Counted from the first letter of the stretch, positions 36,306 to 48,800 are shown. The stretch: 64,000 nt of DNA from Balaenoptera acutorostrata (GCF_949987535.1 NC_080075.1:2170001-2234000), one strand, 5' to 3'. Notes: generated by a model from the letters alone, not told the origin. Numbers and translations are program-made.

Positions 36306-36600
36306 AAAATAATAGAACACTTTGCTGTCTTTAAAAACAAATGTAAAAAGACATGGATAATTGCACAGGATATAACTTTAAGCACAACAAAAGGCAAAAT
36401 ACAAAATCATAATGCAATTTGCAACTGCAGTTTAAAAAATCAGTTGGAGAGGAAAGAAGGCTAAAAGAAGAGAAACTAAATTTTATCACTGGCTATTTCT
36501 AAGTGATAAAATCATGAATGATTTTTATTTTGTTCTTTATTTATTTTAATTTCCAGATTCTAAAAATAGAACAAATTACCTTTAAAAAGAAAAAAGAAAG

Positions 36601-39299
36601 CATCTAAAAATACTGTTCAGCTTTTACATTTTATTTCCAGATGAGTGTATTCTAAAGTATGTTAAGGGGTCACTTAGCAAAACTAGTAGAATACTTTGCT
36701 TAAAAAGTACTCATAACAATTATTTATTGACTTTTTAAGGATTACCACCTGCCCATGGTTACCTATTGAAGGAGAGATAAAATTAGGAGTGACAGATGGC
36801 AGATAGATTTCTTTGGATTTTTAAAAAATAGATTTGACTTTAGAATGATGTAATTATTTATATCATTTATTAAACAAATTTAAATCTATTTTCAAAAGCC
36901 ATCCCTAAAAATCAAAAGCAAACAAAACAAACCTGTGTATCTATTTGGCAGCAAAATGACTCAGAGAGGAATCACGCTAAGCTTTAAAACACAAAAATTT
37001 AACCATATGTCCAGAGTAGGATGGTCCCGAAGGACAAAAAGGAAAAGCCTAAAAAATTCTAAAACCATTTTCATGATGGTGGTTGTGGCAGTGTTGTTAC
37101 GTGTTTTGAAAGATAAATCAAGTAAGTATTTTGGTTGTGAGCTGAGATTTTCAGCGCTGTTGAAGGGAAACAAGATTAATGAGGGAGGGAAAAGCCCTGT
37201 AGTGCACAGTTTGGAAACATGAGCATAAGCTGATGACTTATCTTTAAAAAATAATATGTATTTCCTAGTTCTATACACTGAGAAGGCCTAGAAACAAAGA
37301 CTAACACAGCAGTACCACATCTCAGATTGCAGCCTTCAAATAAACTAGGGGTCCTTGAGAAATGGCTGATTCCAACGTATAAGATAAATCTGGAACATCT
37401 TGTCCCACCAGAAAGCAAGGAAGCTGTCAAGACCACCAGGGTCTTGTCAAAAGGACTCAGGAACTAAGTTGAATAGGCTCCCACTGGCTGCAAATAGAAT
37501 GATTTGAACATCGACAAAGATATCAATTGCAATGGATTGAAACACATTAAATATCTAGAGGTTTACAATACTTCTAAAAAAGGAAAGACCTTCAACCCAT
37601 TAATCAACCTTGGATATATGTTAGGGAGCCAACTCATTATTTTAAAACTGGGTTTTAAAAAGGAAGAAGAGGGATTCAAGCAATAATCAGGTCTTTCCTA
37701 TAAAATTCCTACATCAGGATAACCCAATAGTTAACGAGGGAAAGTTTCTTTCTTGAATTATCCCAGCTTTAAATAAACTAAGTATGATAGAATTAGAATA
37801 TCACATTTTGTAGTATAATGAATTAACGAATTAATAAATCTAAGCACAGCTCATCAATGGATGATAAACATCACCAATAAAAGAGACAACCAGACAGCAT
37901 GTGCTTCCTGATGGAAAGAAGTAGTCTAGAAGAAAGGAAGGAAGGTAGGAAGGGAAGGAGGGAGGGAGGGAGGAAAGAAGGAAGGAAGGAAGGAAAAACA
38001 AAATCAAGGTTGAATCTGATCAAACATGTAGATCTATCTACCAAATTATAGGAGCTATAGAGAACACAGTAATGTGTTAAAAATTCCATGAGGTTGAAAT
38101 AAATGAAATCCAGACTGTGGCAAACCCTACAAACTACTCAGTTCCTTCAACAGAATAATTAATGTAGGCGAAAATAAAAGACACTCAAGCAATCAAAATG
38201 CCGACCTCATTTGGATCCCAATTTAAACAAAATTTAAATATCCAATTAGGGATATATGAAAACACACTGACTATATGATGATATTAAAAGAGTATTGCTA
38301 ATCTTTTGTGAGATAGTGGTCTTATGGTTAGGAAGCTGGGGTACTTTTGTGTATAACTGAAAAACCCAAAACTAAAGTTTCAAAAATCCTCACTATGATC
38401 CCAAATGTTCTTGCCTGAGGTCACAGAGATAGTAATTTGTGAAGCTCAGGTTGAAACACTGTGAATTAAGGCACAAATAGGCATAAGTCACTGCAGACAA
38501 AGATCACCCTGCATTTGCAAACCTATATATAAAAAATGTGGTTTCTTGATGTTCTTCAGTAGTCAAAACCCATAATCTTCACTCCCCATTGCCATGAAAT
38601 GATTCCCTAAGTGTCCCTAATTTGCTTTCATATCTGGGCATGAAAGCTGGAGTGAATGCAAATGTTCATCTTTTATTCGGGTACTTTCATCTTGGGCATC
38701 AGGCCTATTGGCCCACTTCACTGAGCAACTCTGAACTGAGATGTCGGGCAGAATGAAACGGCAGAGAATTTTAAGTGTTTTTCTCAGCTTTTCCAGTTAG
38801 CCTGAATTGACCAGAAATGCCTTTGGGTACGTGGGAATAAATCAATTCAATATTTCATTATAAGAGATGCTTTGAGGCCATCCACTGTACCTGAAATCCG
38901 ACAGCCTGAGAACCACGCTGGATCAGGATGGAGGTCCTCGGGTCCCTCAGTGACCTTGACTCAGAGGACACGCCAGGTACATCATCCCCAAAACTGACAC
39001 GACTTTAACACGAGACGGCTTTTCCCCAATATGACTTAAATCAATAATGTTCCCTTTCTGATTATGAAATGTTTTAAATCGTTGATTCGTAGTTTCAAAG
39101 TCTATAGAAAATTGTCTAATTCCGTAGGAAAAACAATTAGAAATAATTGTGTGATCTAAGCCAACGCCTAAATATCACGGCTAGATTTTCTTCAGTTGCT
39201 TCTTAAATTATCAGAACATTTGTAAAATTGGAGTAACTGTAGTGTCTTTTCCCTAGAATTTTGATGATTAAATGTAATGAGTCATGACAGCAACAATAA
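36601..39299. other. Long AT-rich unassigned region
   Basis: No gene recognised. Text at 37500-38160 has the look of an old interspersed repeat, but I cannot name the family. The GGAA tract in it is listed separately. The 95-codon frame at 36935-37222 has no domain. Confidence 0.35.
37931..37996 (+). repeat. (GGAA)n purine microsatellite
   Basis: A run of gaaggaagg and gggagggagg units, about 65 bases, purine only. Confidence 0.9.
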
Positions 39300-39525
39300 C
39301 AGTACTAACAACTGAAATTGTTTGGAATTATTCTCTTCCAAACACATTGCTAGGGGCTTTACATGTTTTATCTCATCGAATCCTCATAACACTCTTACCC
39401 TTTGAGGAAGGTTATTTTAGGTCCTATCATAAGGGTTTCACAAATGAGGAAAGAGGCTTAGAAGTTTAGTTAGTTTAGTTTTAATTTATGAAATGGCAGG
39501 ACCAGTACTAGAAAATGTTGCAGAG
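39300..39525 (+). mobile_element. MIR SINE relic
   Basis: MIR order is visible: aacacattgctaggggcttt, then tttatctcatcgaatcctca, then ctcttaccctttgaggaagg, then caaatgaggaaagaggctta, and aaatggcaggaccagtacta. Confidence 0.75.
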
Positions 39526-40200
39526 TGCTACTGAAAAAAAGCAAACCTCTTCCGTAGCTCTCCTGAAAACGGTCCATGCAAATGAACTTCAAAAAAGAAA
39601 ACACGTGTTTGTGTGTGTGTGTGTGAGATTAATATGGGCCGTGCTGCAATGACCCGATCACCCAGCACTGACCAGCCTGGGATACATAAAGGAACCCAGA
39701 CTACATAGTAATAAAAGAAATCTGCACCAAAGAGGAAGCGGGATCTCCATCTGCTGAGGCCTCACTAGGTCTTCACTGGAAAGACTCAGACGTGGGCATC
39801 AGAGCCCCGTGCCTGTCATCCATTGGTTGGATGTGGCGGCTCTTGGACGGGGAGACGCTGGATTCAGCTCCTCCCCTCCGGCAGCCTCAGCTCAGCATTC
39901 CTGCGCTTCTCCTGAAGCGGTTCCCTTTGTGTGACGTGTGGACACGTGGAACAAACACGACCCCCTAAAGCCGCCTTCAATCCCCTTCAGATGCAAAGGG
40001 CCCCGTGAAAGGAAGCCCCCCGTAACCACCTCCCCGCACCAAGGGGAAGCCCTGGGGTTCTGCTTTCTGCCTTCTCCCTGGAGCCAGCGCCTGCCCACGG
40101 GCCCAGCGGTGGGAACTGCGCCAGGGGCCACGGTGTGCCTCTCTGCCGAGCCCCCTCTCGGCTCGGTTCTCACCTTCGCCGTGAGACGCTCTTCTCAGAC
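39526..40200. other. Unassigned region, GC-rich from about 39830
   Basis: A (GT)n run at 39609-39625. From 39830 CpG-rich text leads up to the LTR. Frames at 39892-40252 on both strands show no domain. Text just left of 40205 (such as gccgagccccctctcggctc) forms a short inverted repeat. Confidence 0.35.
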
Positions 40201-40204
40201 CTCA

Positions 40205-40658
40205 CGTTCCCGAGTCCAAGCTCGTGCCGCTCGCCGGACGACAGGCCAATAAATCGAGAGACGAGTTATTGGGGGAAAGGAGTAGTGACTTTATCCAGAA
40301 AGCCAGCACACCAAGAAGACGGTGGGCTCTCGCCCCCAAAACACCATCTTGCCTGCGTCAGCAGTCAGGCTCCTTTTATACCACAAGGGGCGGGACTAAA
40401 GCCAAGCACTTCCTGGTTCCCGGCAGCCTCCGGAGGGGAGGAGTTAATTTCTCCCGCGTGCAGTCATTCACAGGTGGGCGGGGTCAGGAGGTTCCCTGGG
40501 AGCTAAACACAGGTATTTTAGCCGAATGCTCATTTACCTTCATCTCTCTCTCGGAGGCAGGGGTCCCAGTGATGGGCCATTATGGATAATTTAAGCTTAT
40601 AGGCAGCATCCCTTTAGTGATTAACTGGTAATAGGATACAGAGGTTCTTCACTTTACA
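40205..40658 (-). mobile_element. Solo retroviral LTR, reverse orientation
   Basis: On the minus strand it starts TGTAAAGTG at 40658, has a TATAAAA box (plus-strand ttttata at 40374-40380), a degenerate polyadenylation signal in ctggataaagtcac, and a U5 part containing ctcgatttattggcctgtcg. Flanking 4-mers ctca (40201-40204) and ctcg (40659-40662) are consistent with a 4-bp duplication carrying one change. It is related to the LTR at 61837-62260. No gag, pol or env sequence is adjacent, so this is a solo LTR. Confidence 0.75.
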
Positions 40659-41139
40659 CTCGGAGCAGGACGGACACCGGCACCACTGTCCCATCAAGCC
40701 ACCCAGCAGCGAACTCCAGCCAGACCCACACCCTGTTACAGGAGGGGGAACCATGGGAGCAGCACGTCTTAAAGAACGCTGGCTTGACAAAGAAGCTCAT
40801 TCCTGATGGGAAGGTGTACACTTCTCCTGCCCTCACTCAACTCCTGCATTCATTTGTTTGTTAAAAGGACGTGCAAGTACTCATGGACCCTCCCCAGAGT
40901 TCAGAAGCAACAGACAAAACAGTGAACAACACCAGCAAAATCTTGAAATAAACAAAAAGGAAGTGCCCTCCCTTTTTTAGCACCTAACGTCCTGATGAGA
41001 ACTCTTGTCAAAAATGATTCTCAGGTGACCTTCTTTCCTGAAAAAGCCTTTATCCTGATAGTCAAATTCCTCAGTGAGGCGCCTAAGCCTGTGGCTTTTT
41101 TGTTCTATTTGACACATGGTAGGTTCCTTCCAGTTGAGA
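40659..41139. other. Unassigned region
   Basis: Mixed composition. Nothing recognised before the L1/HAL1-like segment. Confidence 0.3.
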
Positions 41140-41590
41140 AATTGGGCTACTTTCAACTATATAAAAATGTTTGTATTATTTTTTTGGAAAAAATATATTT
41201 TCCTCCTTTTTGCTGTTCTCTTTCTGGAAATCCTATCACAGTTTTGATTTTTGGTGTTGATCCTCTATGTCTTACCTGCCTTCTCAGATTTTGTACCTTC
41301 CCATCTTCTGGTCTGAGAGAGTTCCTTAAATCTACCTTCCAGGCTCCTACTGAATTTGGTTACTTGACCATTATATTTTTAAGTTCATTATATTTTTAAG
41401 TTTTCTCTTGTCCTTTCTTTCTATAGCACCCAGTGCTTACTGAATGGACGTAATGTCTTTTGGAATTTCCCTCACTCATTAATCATTTCCTTAAGTTCTT
41501 ACTAGTTTTCTGCTTTTCTCTTTCTGTTTGCTTTTCTCTCATTTTGAAGACCTCCCCCTATGTCTGGTGACCCTTGCTGTCTGTTCAGAC
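41140..41590 (-). mobile_element. Old L1/HAL1-like ORF1 segment, reverse orientation
   Basis: The stretch 41205-41300 (tttgctgttctctttctgga, then gatcctctatgtcttacctg) is about 90% identical to the reverse complement of 45725-45820. In sense orientation it corresponds to the conserved GxPExE-type part of ORF1. The remainder to 41590 resembles the reverse complement of an old L1 5' region (such as tgtctggtgacccttgctgt). Confidence 0.6.
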
Positions 41591-44500
41591 ATAAGAATGA
41601 CCTAATCCGAAGAACACAGAGTAAGTAGACTGAAAAAAATGAACAAAGCCTCAGAGACCTGTGGATTGATAACGGAAAGTCTCATATTCATATCATTGAC
41701 GTCCCAGAAGAAGAGGAGAAATAGGTTGGGGCTGAAAAGCATTTAAAAAATAATTGCTGAAATTTTTTCAAATTTAATAAAAGCTAAAATCCTATAGATT
41801 CAAGAAGGCTAGCAATTACCAAACAGGATAAACTTAGAGAAATCCACACAAGACACATCATAGTCAAACTTCTGAAAACTAAAGACAAAGAAAACAGTGA
41901 GAGAGAAAGGACCCCTGACCTATACAAGAAAAGCTATTAAAATGACAGCAGATTTCCTGTTGGAAGCAACAGAGGCCAGAGAAAGAGGCAAGTTTTTGGA
42001 AAGAATGACTTCCCCAATGTGAAATAATTTGAATAGCCTTATTAAGAAAATTGAATCATAATTTAAGATACTAAAAAAGAAATTTCCTGGCCCAGATGGC
42101 TTCAATGAAGAATTCTACCAAATGTTTAAAGAAGAATTAACACCAGTTTTACATGATGTATTCCAGGAAACAGAAGAAAAGGGAACACTTCCCAATTCGT
42201 TCTGTGAAGTGAGTATGACCCTGATACCAAAACAAGACAAAGCAAGGGTGTCTGCTCTCCCACCCACACACAACATAGGTCTGGAAACATGGCAAAAACA
42301 TAAAACAAAGGTGTACAGATAAGAGATGTCCATTTGCAGATGCCATCATGATCTGTGTAGAAAAGCCCAAGAAATCTACAAAAACTCATAGAACTAGAAA
42401 GTGAGTTCATCAAGGTCTTGGGGAACAAGATCAGCACACAAAAATCAACTGTATTTCTATATGTTAGCAATGAACATGTGGAATTTTAAAATACAACACA
42501 CCTTATTATTGCTCAGAAATACTTAAAATACTTAAAAATACTTACCCAAACACATACAGGATTTGCATGCCGAAAACTGTAAAGTACTAATGAAAGAAAT
42601 CCATTAGTAATTTAGAAATCCAAATCTAAATAATTGGAACGGCCAGCCATGTTCGTGGATTGGAAAATTCAATGTAGTAAGGAGGGTAATTCTCCCCAAG
42701 ATGATATATAGGTTTGATGAAACTCCTATCAGAATCTCAGCAAAACTTTCTGCAAATATGGACGAAATTATTCTAAAATTTGTATGGAAAGGCAAGGGAA
42801 CTAGAATAACTAAATCAATTTTGATATAAGAAGAAAGTATCCTCAATTTCATGACTTACTATAAGCTATAGTCATCAAGACTGTGTGACATTAGTGAAGG
42901 GTATAGACATACAGATCAAAGGTACAGAAGAGAGAGCCCAGAAATAGCCCCACACAAGTGTGGTCAACTGAGTTGTGACAGATGTGCAAACACAGTTCAA
43001 CAGAGGAAGGATAGTCTTTTCAACAAATGGCGGCACAGTAATTCCATCAGCACCAAAATGAACTTCAGTACATTTTAGTCCTTATATAAAAATTAACTCA
43101 AAATGGATCATAGATTAGGATATGAAATATCAACCTATAAAATATAAAATTCCTATAAGATAACATGGGAGAAAAGCTTTGGGACCTAGGGCTTCGTGAA
43201 GAATTCTCAGACATGATACTAAAAGAATGCTCCATTTAAAAATTCTGAATTGATCTTCATCAAAATTACTAAAATCTTTTGCTATGTCAAGACCCTGTTA
43301 AGGGGCTTCCCTGGTGGCGCAGTGGTTGAGAATCTGCCTGCCAATGCAGGGGACACGGGTTCGAGCCCTGGTCTGGGAAGATCCCACATGCCGCGGAGCA
43401 ACTGGGCCCGTGAGCCACAACTACTGAGCCTGTGCATCTGGAGCCTGTGCTCCGCAACAAGAGAGGCCGCGATAATGAGAGGCCCGCGCACCGCGATGAA
43501 GAGTGGCCCCCGCTTGCCGCAACTAGAGAAAGCCCGCGCACAGAAACGAAGACCCAACACAGCCAAAAATAAATTAATTAATTAATTAATTTTTTTAAAA
43601 AAAGACCCTTTTAAGAAGGTGAAAGAAGTATTTCCAAACCACATATCTGACAAAGGACTTGTGCCTAGAATATATAAAGAAATATAGAAGTTCAATAGTA
43701 AAAACCAAATATACAAACAAGTTGGAAAACATGCCAAAGACATTAAAAGACATTTCACCAGGGGTACGTACAGATAGCAAATGAACCGTGTGAAAAGATG
43801 TTTAACATCTGGCTGTTAGTGGAATGCAAATAGAGACCATGACAAGCTATCCTACACACCCACTGAGTAGCTGAAATTAAAAACATTGAAAGTGCCTAAC
43901 ACTGGCAATGATGTGGAGAAACCGGACCTCTCACACCTTGCTGGTGAGACCGTAAAATGGTACAGCGACACTGGAAAATAGTTTGGCAGCTTCTTAAGTG
44001 ATTAAATGTACACTTAGCATGCAACTCAGCAATCCTATTCCTTGACGTTTATCCTGGAGAACTGAAACATTAGGCTCCAACAAAATCCTTACCAGAATGT
44101 TCATCACAGCTTTATTTGTAATTGCCCAAAAACTGGAAAAAACTAAAACGTCCTACAAAAGCTTAGGCACAGTGTAGGACATGCATACCATGACCCTCAG
44201 GAATAAAAAGAAACTTTTGTAGAAGCAACAACTTGAATGAATCTCAAGGATAGTATGCTGCGTGAAAAGCCAATATGGAAGGCTGCACACTCAGCCTCCA
44301 TTTCTGTAACATTCTCGAGATCAGTCACAGAGACGGAGAACAGATGAGTGGTTGTCAGGGTTAGGAATGATGGGGGGGTGCAGTGGGGACCACACACGGC
44401 TAACACAATAGAGTCCTGTGGTGATGGAATAGCTTTAATATAGTATAATGTGTAATCTAGTACAATAGTTGATTATAGCAACTACGTGAAACTAGACATG

Positions 44501-44665
44501 GGATGAAATGACACATTGTACCAACGTCAACTTCCTGGTTGTGATGCTGTAACTATCAGTATTTGATATTGTTCTATAAGATGTAACCATTGGGGGCATC
44601 TGGGTGAAGGGTACATAGGACATCTCTGTACTGTCTTTGAAACTTCCTGTGAATCTGTAATGATT
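41591..44665 (+). mobile_element. Long ancient L1 with ORF2 remnants
   Basis: Segments in L1 order: ORF1-like text at 41700-41990 (such as acacatcatagtcaaacttc); a reverse-transcriptase remnant at about 42085-42250, where the frame at 42122-42322 reads [20 protein letters not shown] and then [17 protein letters not shown]; an internal deletion near 42260-42330; later ORF2 text through 43300 and 43605-44160; and a 3' end with atctgggtgaagggtacata and cctgtgaatctgtaatgatt near 44600-44665. Many stops and frameshifts. A CHR SINE interrupts it at 43303. Confidence 0.8.
43303..43601 (+). mobile_element. CHR SINE inserted in the ancient L1
   Basis: Head gggcttccctggtggcgcag, intact body, tail ccaaaaataaattaattaat. 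A 14-bp target-site duplication with one mismatch (aagaccctgttaag / aagacccttttaag) lies at 43289-43302 and 43602-43615. Confidence 0.94.
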
Positions 44666-44681
44666 TAAAACTAAGGTTTTT

Positions 44682-44818
44682 GGGGGTCTCTTTTGTTTTT
44701 TGTTTTATTGGCCATGCTATGCAGCATGTGGGATCTTAGTTCCCTGACCAGGGATTGAACCCATGCCCCCTGCAGTGGGAGCACGGAGTCTTAACCACTG
44801 GACCACCAGGGAAGTCCC
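44682..44818 (-). mobile_element. Short CHR-type tRNA SINE
   Basis: T-rich tail, then ggccatgctatgcagcatgt, ending ctggaccaccagggaagtcc. A perfect 16-bp target-site duplication, taaaactaaggttttt, lies at 44666-44681 and 44819-44834, within the 3' end of the ancient L1. Confidence 0.95.
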
Positions 44819-44857
44819 TAAAACTAAGGTTTTTAAAAGTAAAACAGTCAAACAAAT

Positions 44858-45035
44858 AATGAAGGCACAAAGCATGCATATTACATACCCTTGGATTTTG
44901 GTGCACTGCATTGGGTGTGTGTCAACTTTGCTGCAGTCCAAAGAGCTTGTGTGGAACCATTGAGTTTATTGTTACACAGTAATTGAGTTTTGCTTCCTTT
45001 TTTTCCTACTTACACATTAGTAAGGATAACTGCTG
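44858..45035 (+). repeat. Left arm of an imperfect inverted repeat
   Basis: The arm contains gcatattacatacccttgga, gtgtgtgtcaactttgctgc, agtccaaagagcttgtgtgg and cttacacattagtaaggata. The same phrases, reverse-complemented and in reverse order, occur at 45862-46040. Identity by eye is roughly 85-90% over about 160 bases. The family is not recognised. Confidence 0.85.
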
Positions 45036-45699
45036 GGAAAATAATTAATGAGTTGAATTTGCTCACATTAATGGAACCCATTAAGTGTTCTTAATAATTA
45101 ACTGTCACATATACATATATATCTTTACAGTAATTCTGCTTGCAATGCAAGTCACCACTATTTGACAATTTAATTTCGCACTTAAATCTTTCAAAAGTAT
45201 GACCACTTAAAATTGCTGTTTATTAAATAACAAAGTAGAAGAAACAGATATAAAATGTGTCATATGATTGATTTTATGATTACTTATTAACGGGAATTTA
45301 CTAGAACAAAGTTTCCTATAACGAAGTAGAGCAAAGAGCGATGGACCCCAGTGTTTTAAATCTAGTTTACACAATTTTTCTGATTTCTTTTAACTTAGTA
45401 AAAATTTGTTGAAGACACTCTCACAGACTCTGTCTGGATCCGTGCTCAGAAAGCTTTTCTAAGTAGGCTCTGCACCAGTAATATTTAATAGAACTTTCCT
45501 TGATGATGGAAATCTTTCTCATCCGTGGTGTCCAACACAGTAGCTACCTGTTGCTATTGATACTTGAAATATGACCTGCTACAACTAAGATGCTGGATTG
45601 TAAATTTTACTTAATTTTAATTAATCTAAATTTAATTTTTGACAGTTATATGTGTCTATGGCTACCATATTGGACAGTGTAGTACATATTACCAAATAG
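45036..45699. other. AT-rich spacer between inverted arms
   Basis: No gene or named repeat. Composition is strongly AT-rich. The only sequence-level feature is its position between the two arms. Confidence 0.4.
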
Positions 45700-45861
45700 A
45701 CTAGAAGACAAGACGGCACAAAATTTGAGAAGACAGATAAGACATAGAGGATCAACACCAAAGATCAAACATGTAATAGGATTTCCAGAAAGAGAACAGC
45801 AAAAAGGAGGAAAACATAGTTTTTCCCAGAAAAGTACAAAAAATTTTATAGAGTTGAAGTT
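45700..45861 (+). mobile_element. L1/HAL1-like ORF1 fragment
   Basis: The frame at 45725-46057 starts with peptide text RRQIRHRGSTPKIKHVIGFP then EREQQ, resembling the conserved mid-region of L1/HAL1 ORF1p. It is the inverted counterpart of 41205-41300 and abuts the right inverted arm. Confidence 0.6.
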
Positions 45862-46040
45862 ATCCTTACTAATGTGTAAGTATGAAAAAAAGGAAGTAAA
45901 ACTCAATTATTGTGTAACAGTAAACTCAGCGGTTCCACACAGCTCTTTGGACTGCAGCAAAGTTGACACACACTCAATGCATTCCCGCCCCCCCCAAGTC
46001 CAAAGGTGTGTAATATGCAAACTCATCTGTGAACTTCAGG
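45862..46040 (-). repeat. Right arm of an imperfect inverted repeat
   Basis: Reverse complement of the arm at 44858-45035 (shared text includes ggactgcagcaaagttgaca and cacacactcaatgcattc). A C run at 46010-46018 distinguishes it from the left arm. Confidence 0.85.
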
Positions 46041-47240
46041 CCCCTTTGTGTGCATAAGCAGGAAGGTCCTGAGTCAGACTATTTCCAACGTCCACTCCTC
46101 CCTCCTGGCATCAGTGTGTGATATCAAGTCCAAACTGCCGCAGCCACCCTTGCAGTTGGGATACTGGCCAATAGCACAGGAAAGAGAGTCTCGTGGTGGA
46201 TTTCTGAGGCAATCTTTTCCTCCCTGATAAAAAGAATAATAATAGTGAAGAGAAGGTCTTTTTCCTCTTTTTGATGCAGGGAGCTGCTGCAGCCCTCCTG
46301 TCACTGGCAGCCTTCTTGTGACCATGAGGGAATAGTGAAAAGAAAGAAGCATAACCCTGACATCATCAAGTAGCTGAATTCAACCCTGGGTCCACCAACC
46401 TACGGGGTTTTTATTTTGTGAGAAAAACAAATCCCAGTTGTTGAAGCCACGTTTCATTGGTATCCTGTTGCTTACACTCCTCAGCTTCCAAACTGAATGA
46501 GACCCTTAGAGCACCTGCTGGTGGACAAGGTTATAGTGTGAGAAACAAGGGGGATAGGGAGCAGAGAGGAGGACGGAGGAGAGATGGGAGGTGCTTTAAA
46601 GAAAGACCAACAGTTTCCCAGCTCTTCCAGAGGGGAACTTGGGGGCTTGAGGCATGACAGAGCTCCAAGCAGCAGTGGAAGGATCTCAAAGTGTGGCTAG
46701 AGGAGAAGGCGGAAGGGGATGGGAGACTGGAGAGATAAGCAGAGGTCTACCGCGGACGGCCTGAAGGGACAGACTCAGGATTCTGAACGGATTCCTAACG
46801 GGCCGTAGGGAACCACCGGCTTTAGGGAAGGAAGGGTGTGGATGGGGCAACACGGGAGGCTAACGGATCAGAGAGCACATCCTATCAGGAGGTTATGACG
46901 TCAATACAAGTCAGTACCCATCACCTCAAATTAGAATGCTGTTGTCAGGTGTGTCCATGTTGAAAGATACGACACACAGGGTTCTCCGTGGAACTTGCCA
47001 GGTTAATGCTAGCAGTTATAAAAAGTTGCAAAATATGCCATGTCCTCCCTCAGACCAAGAGGGAGAACAAGATCAGAGAACTTGCCAAATACCAAGGTGT
47101 ATTAAAGCGATAGTTAAAATGGTGTCATGTCAGCTTAGAGACAGAAAAAAGGATCAGCGGCACGTAATGGGCACCAGAAACAAACATACCCGTAACTAGA
47201 AACTTGAGAAATAAAGGGTGGCAGAAGAAAGTACTAATCA
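46041..47240. other. Unassigned region
   Basis: No gene. Text at 46380-46480 (such as gttgaagccacgtttcattg) has the feel of an old LTR or MER end but is not nameable. Purine-rich at 46530-46600. Confidence 0.35.
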
Positions 47241-47602
47241 GGGACTTCCCTGGTGGCGCAGTGGTTCAGAATCCGCCTGCCAATGCAGGGAACACAGGTT
47301 CGAGCCCTGGTCCGGGAAGATCCCACATGCCACAGAGCAACTAAGCCCGTGCACCACAACTACTGAGCCTGCACTCTAGAGCCTGTGAGCCACAACTACT
47401 GAGCCCACGTGCCACAACTACTGAGGCCTGTGCTCTAGAGCCTGTGCTCCACAACAAGAGAAGCCACCGCAATGAGAAGCCCATGCACCACAACGAAGAG
47501 TAGCCCCCGCTCACCGCAACTAGAGACAGCCTGCGCACAGCAACAAAAACCCAACGCAGCCAAAAATAAATAGATAAAATAAATTTATTAAAAAAATAAA
47601 TA
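47241..47602 (+). mobile_element. CHR SINE, long variant
   Basis: Head gggacttccctggtggcgca, tRNA-like part, several internal units, tail ccaaaaataaatagataaaa. No clean target-site duplication. A short SINE-like phrase, gagcaactaagccca, recurs just downstream at 47607-47621. Confidence 0.9.
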
Positions 47603-47679
47603 ACGGAGCAACTAAGCCCATCATCCTGTGCTGATGCCAAAAGCCAAGCATTATACTGAAAAGCCATTTTTCTCCTAGT

Positions 47680-48800
47680 TCCATCCTGAGGGACTCTTGA
47701 ACGGGTGCCAAAGTTTTCATGTACAGGAATGTTCATAGCAAAATTATTTATAATGGAAAAAGAAAACTGCAAATAATCCAAATGTCCCTGGATAGGAGAA
47801 TAAAATTGTATTGTAGTCATAAAATGTAATCTGCACAGAAGAATTTATTTCAGTGAAAAGAAATCAATGACAACTGTATACATTGTAGATGAAGTTGAGA
47901 GAAAAACGTAAGAAGCAAATGTAAACACACAGGGTGGGATGAATTGGGAGATGGGGATTTACATATATACACTATTGATACTATGTATAAAATAGATAAC
48001 TAATGAGAACCTACTGTAGAGCACAGGGAACTCTACTCAGTGCTCTGTGGTGACCTACATGGGAAGGAAATCCAAAAAAGAGAGGATATATGTATACATA
48101 CATATAGCTGACTCACTTTGCTGTACATCAGAAACTAATACAACATTGTAAAGCAACTATACAATAAAAATTAATAGAATCCAATAAAAATTAATTTTAC
48201 AAAAGGTAAACACACAGTATGACATCATTGATATGGAGTTGAAATATATTTGAAATGTAATGAGATATTGTTTACAGATGCAAACATCAGAGGGAAAACT
48301 CTGAGGAAAATCAAAGATACGACAAAGATAACATTCAAAATAGCGGTTGTCACAGATGCCAATTCTTCAACCTAAGAGGAGCTGGGGCCAGTACTTTGCT
48401 GGCATGTTCACAGCTGCAGGGCTCATAGTGGCCAAAAGATGGAAACAGGGCCAGTGCTCACCCACAAGAGAACCACTGAGTTGCAGTAAAGGCACAGAAT
48501 GGAACAATATCTAATAATACAATTTAATGAACCACAGCTACATGCAATACAATAATGCAATAATGGGTGAAACTTGCAAACAAAACTTTAAAAGGAGCGA
48601 GATACACAAAATACATCTAGCATGAGTCTGCTTATAGAAAGTTCCAAAATAAACTATTTGGTTTAAGATTTACACATACCTTATCCAGTTATAAGCAAAA
48701 GCAAGAAAAGATTGCCATGAAATTCAGGACAGCAGTCACATCTAGAGGGGTGGGTGGGTGTGGTGACTAGTGAAAAGCACGTGGTGGAAGGTGGGTAGAT
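47680..48800 (+). mobile_element. Old L1M-type 3' region split by a younger L1
   Basis: Left part 47680-47932 contains ggaatgttcatagcaaaatt, aaataatccaaatgtccctg and gtgaaaagaaatcaatgaca. The right part, from 48206 onwards, contains catcattgatatggagttga and later atttaatgaaccacagctac. These follow an old L1 3' end. A younger L1 with target-site duplication sits between the parts. Confidence 0.65.
47933..48205 (+). mobile_element. Young 5'-truncated L1 3'UTR nested in an older L1
   Basis: It starts at ggtgggatgaattgggagat and ends with tgtaaagcaactatacaata and an A-rich tail. A 12-bp target-site duplication, gtaaacacacag, lies at 47921-47932 and 48206-48217. Same subfamily as the copy at 60795. 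Confidence 0.9.

Larger units (their letters stand above)
35660..36600 (+). mobile_element. Old L1M-type 3' region interrupted by simple repeat and L2-like DNA
   Basis: Segment 35660-35800 contains taattccacttctgggacct and tatttataacagcaag. Segment 36306-36600 contains acatggataattgcacagga and gaatgatttttattttgttc. Both follow the order of an L1M 3' end. The array at 35805-36182 and the L2-like text at 36188-36305 lie between them. Whether these are one split element or two relics is unclear. Confidence 0.5.

Noticed and set aside
35718..36397. Long Cys/Val and His/Thr frames
   Set aside because: They are translations of the TG/CA microsatellite in several frames.
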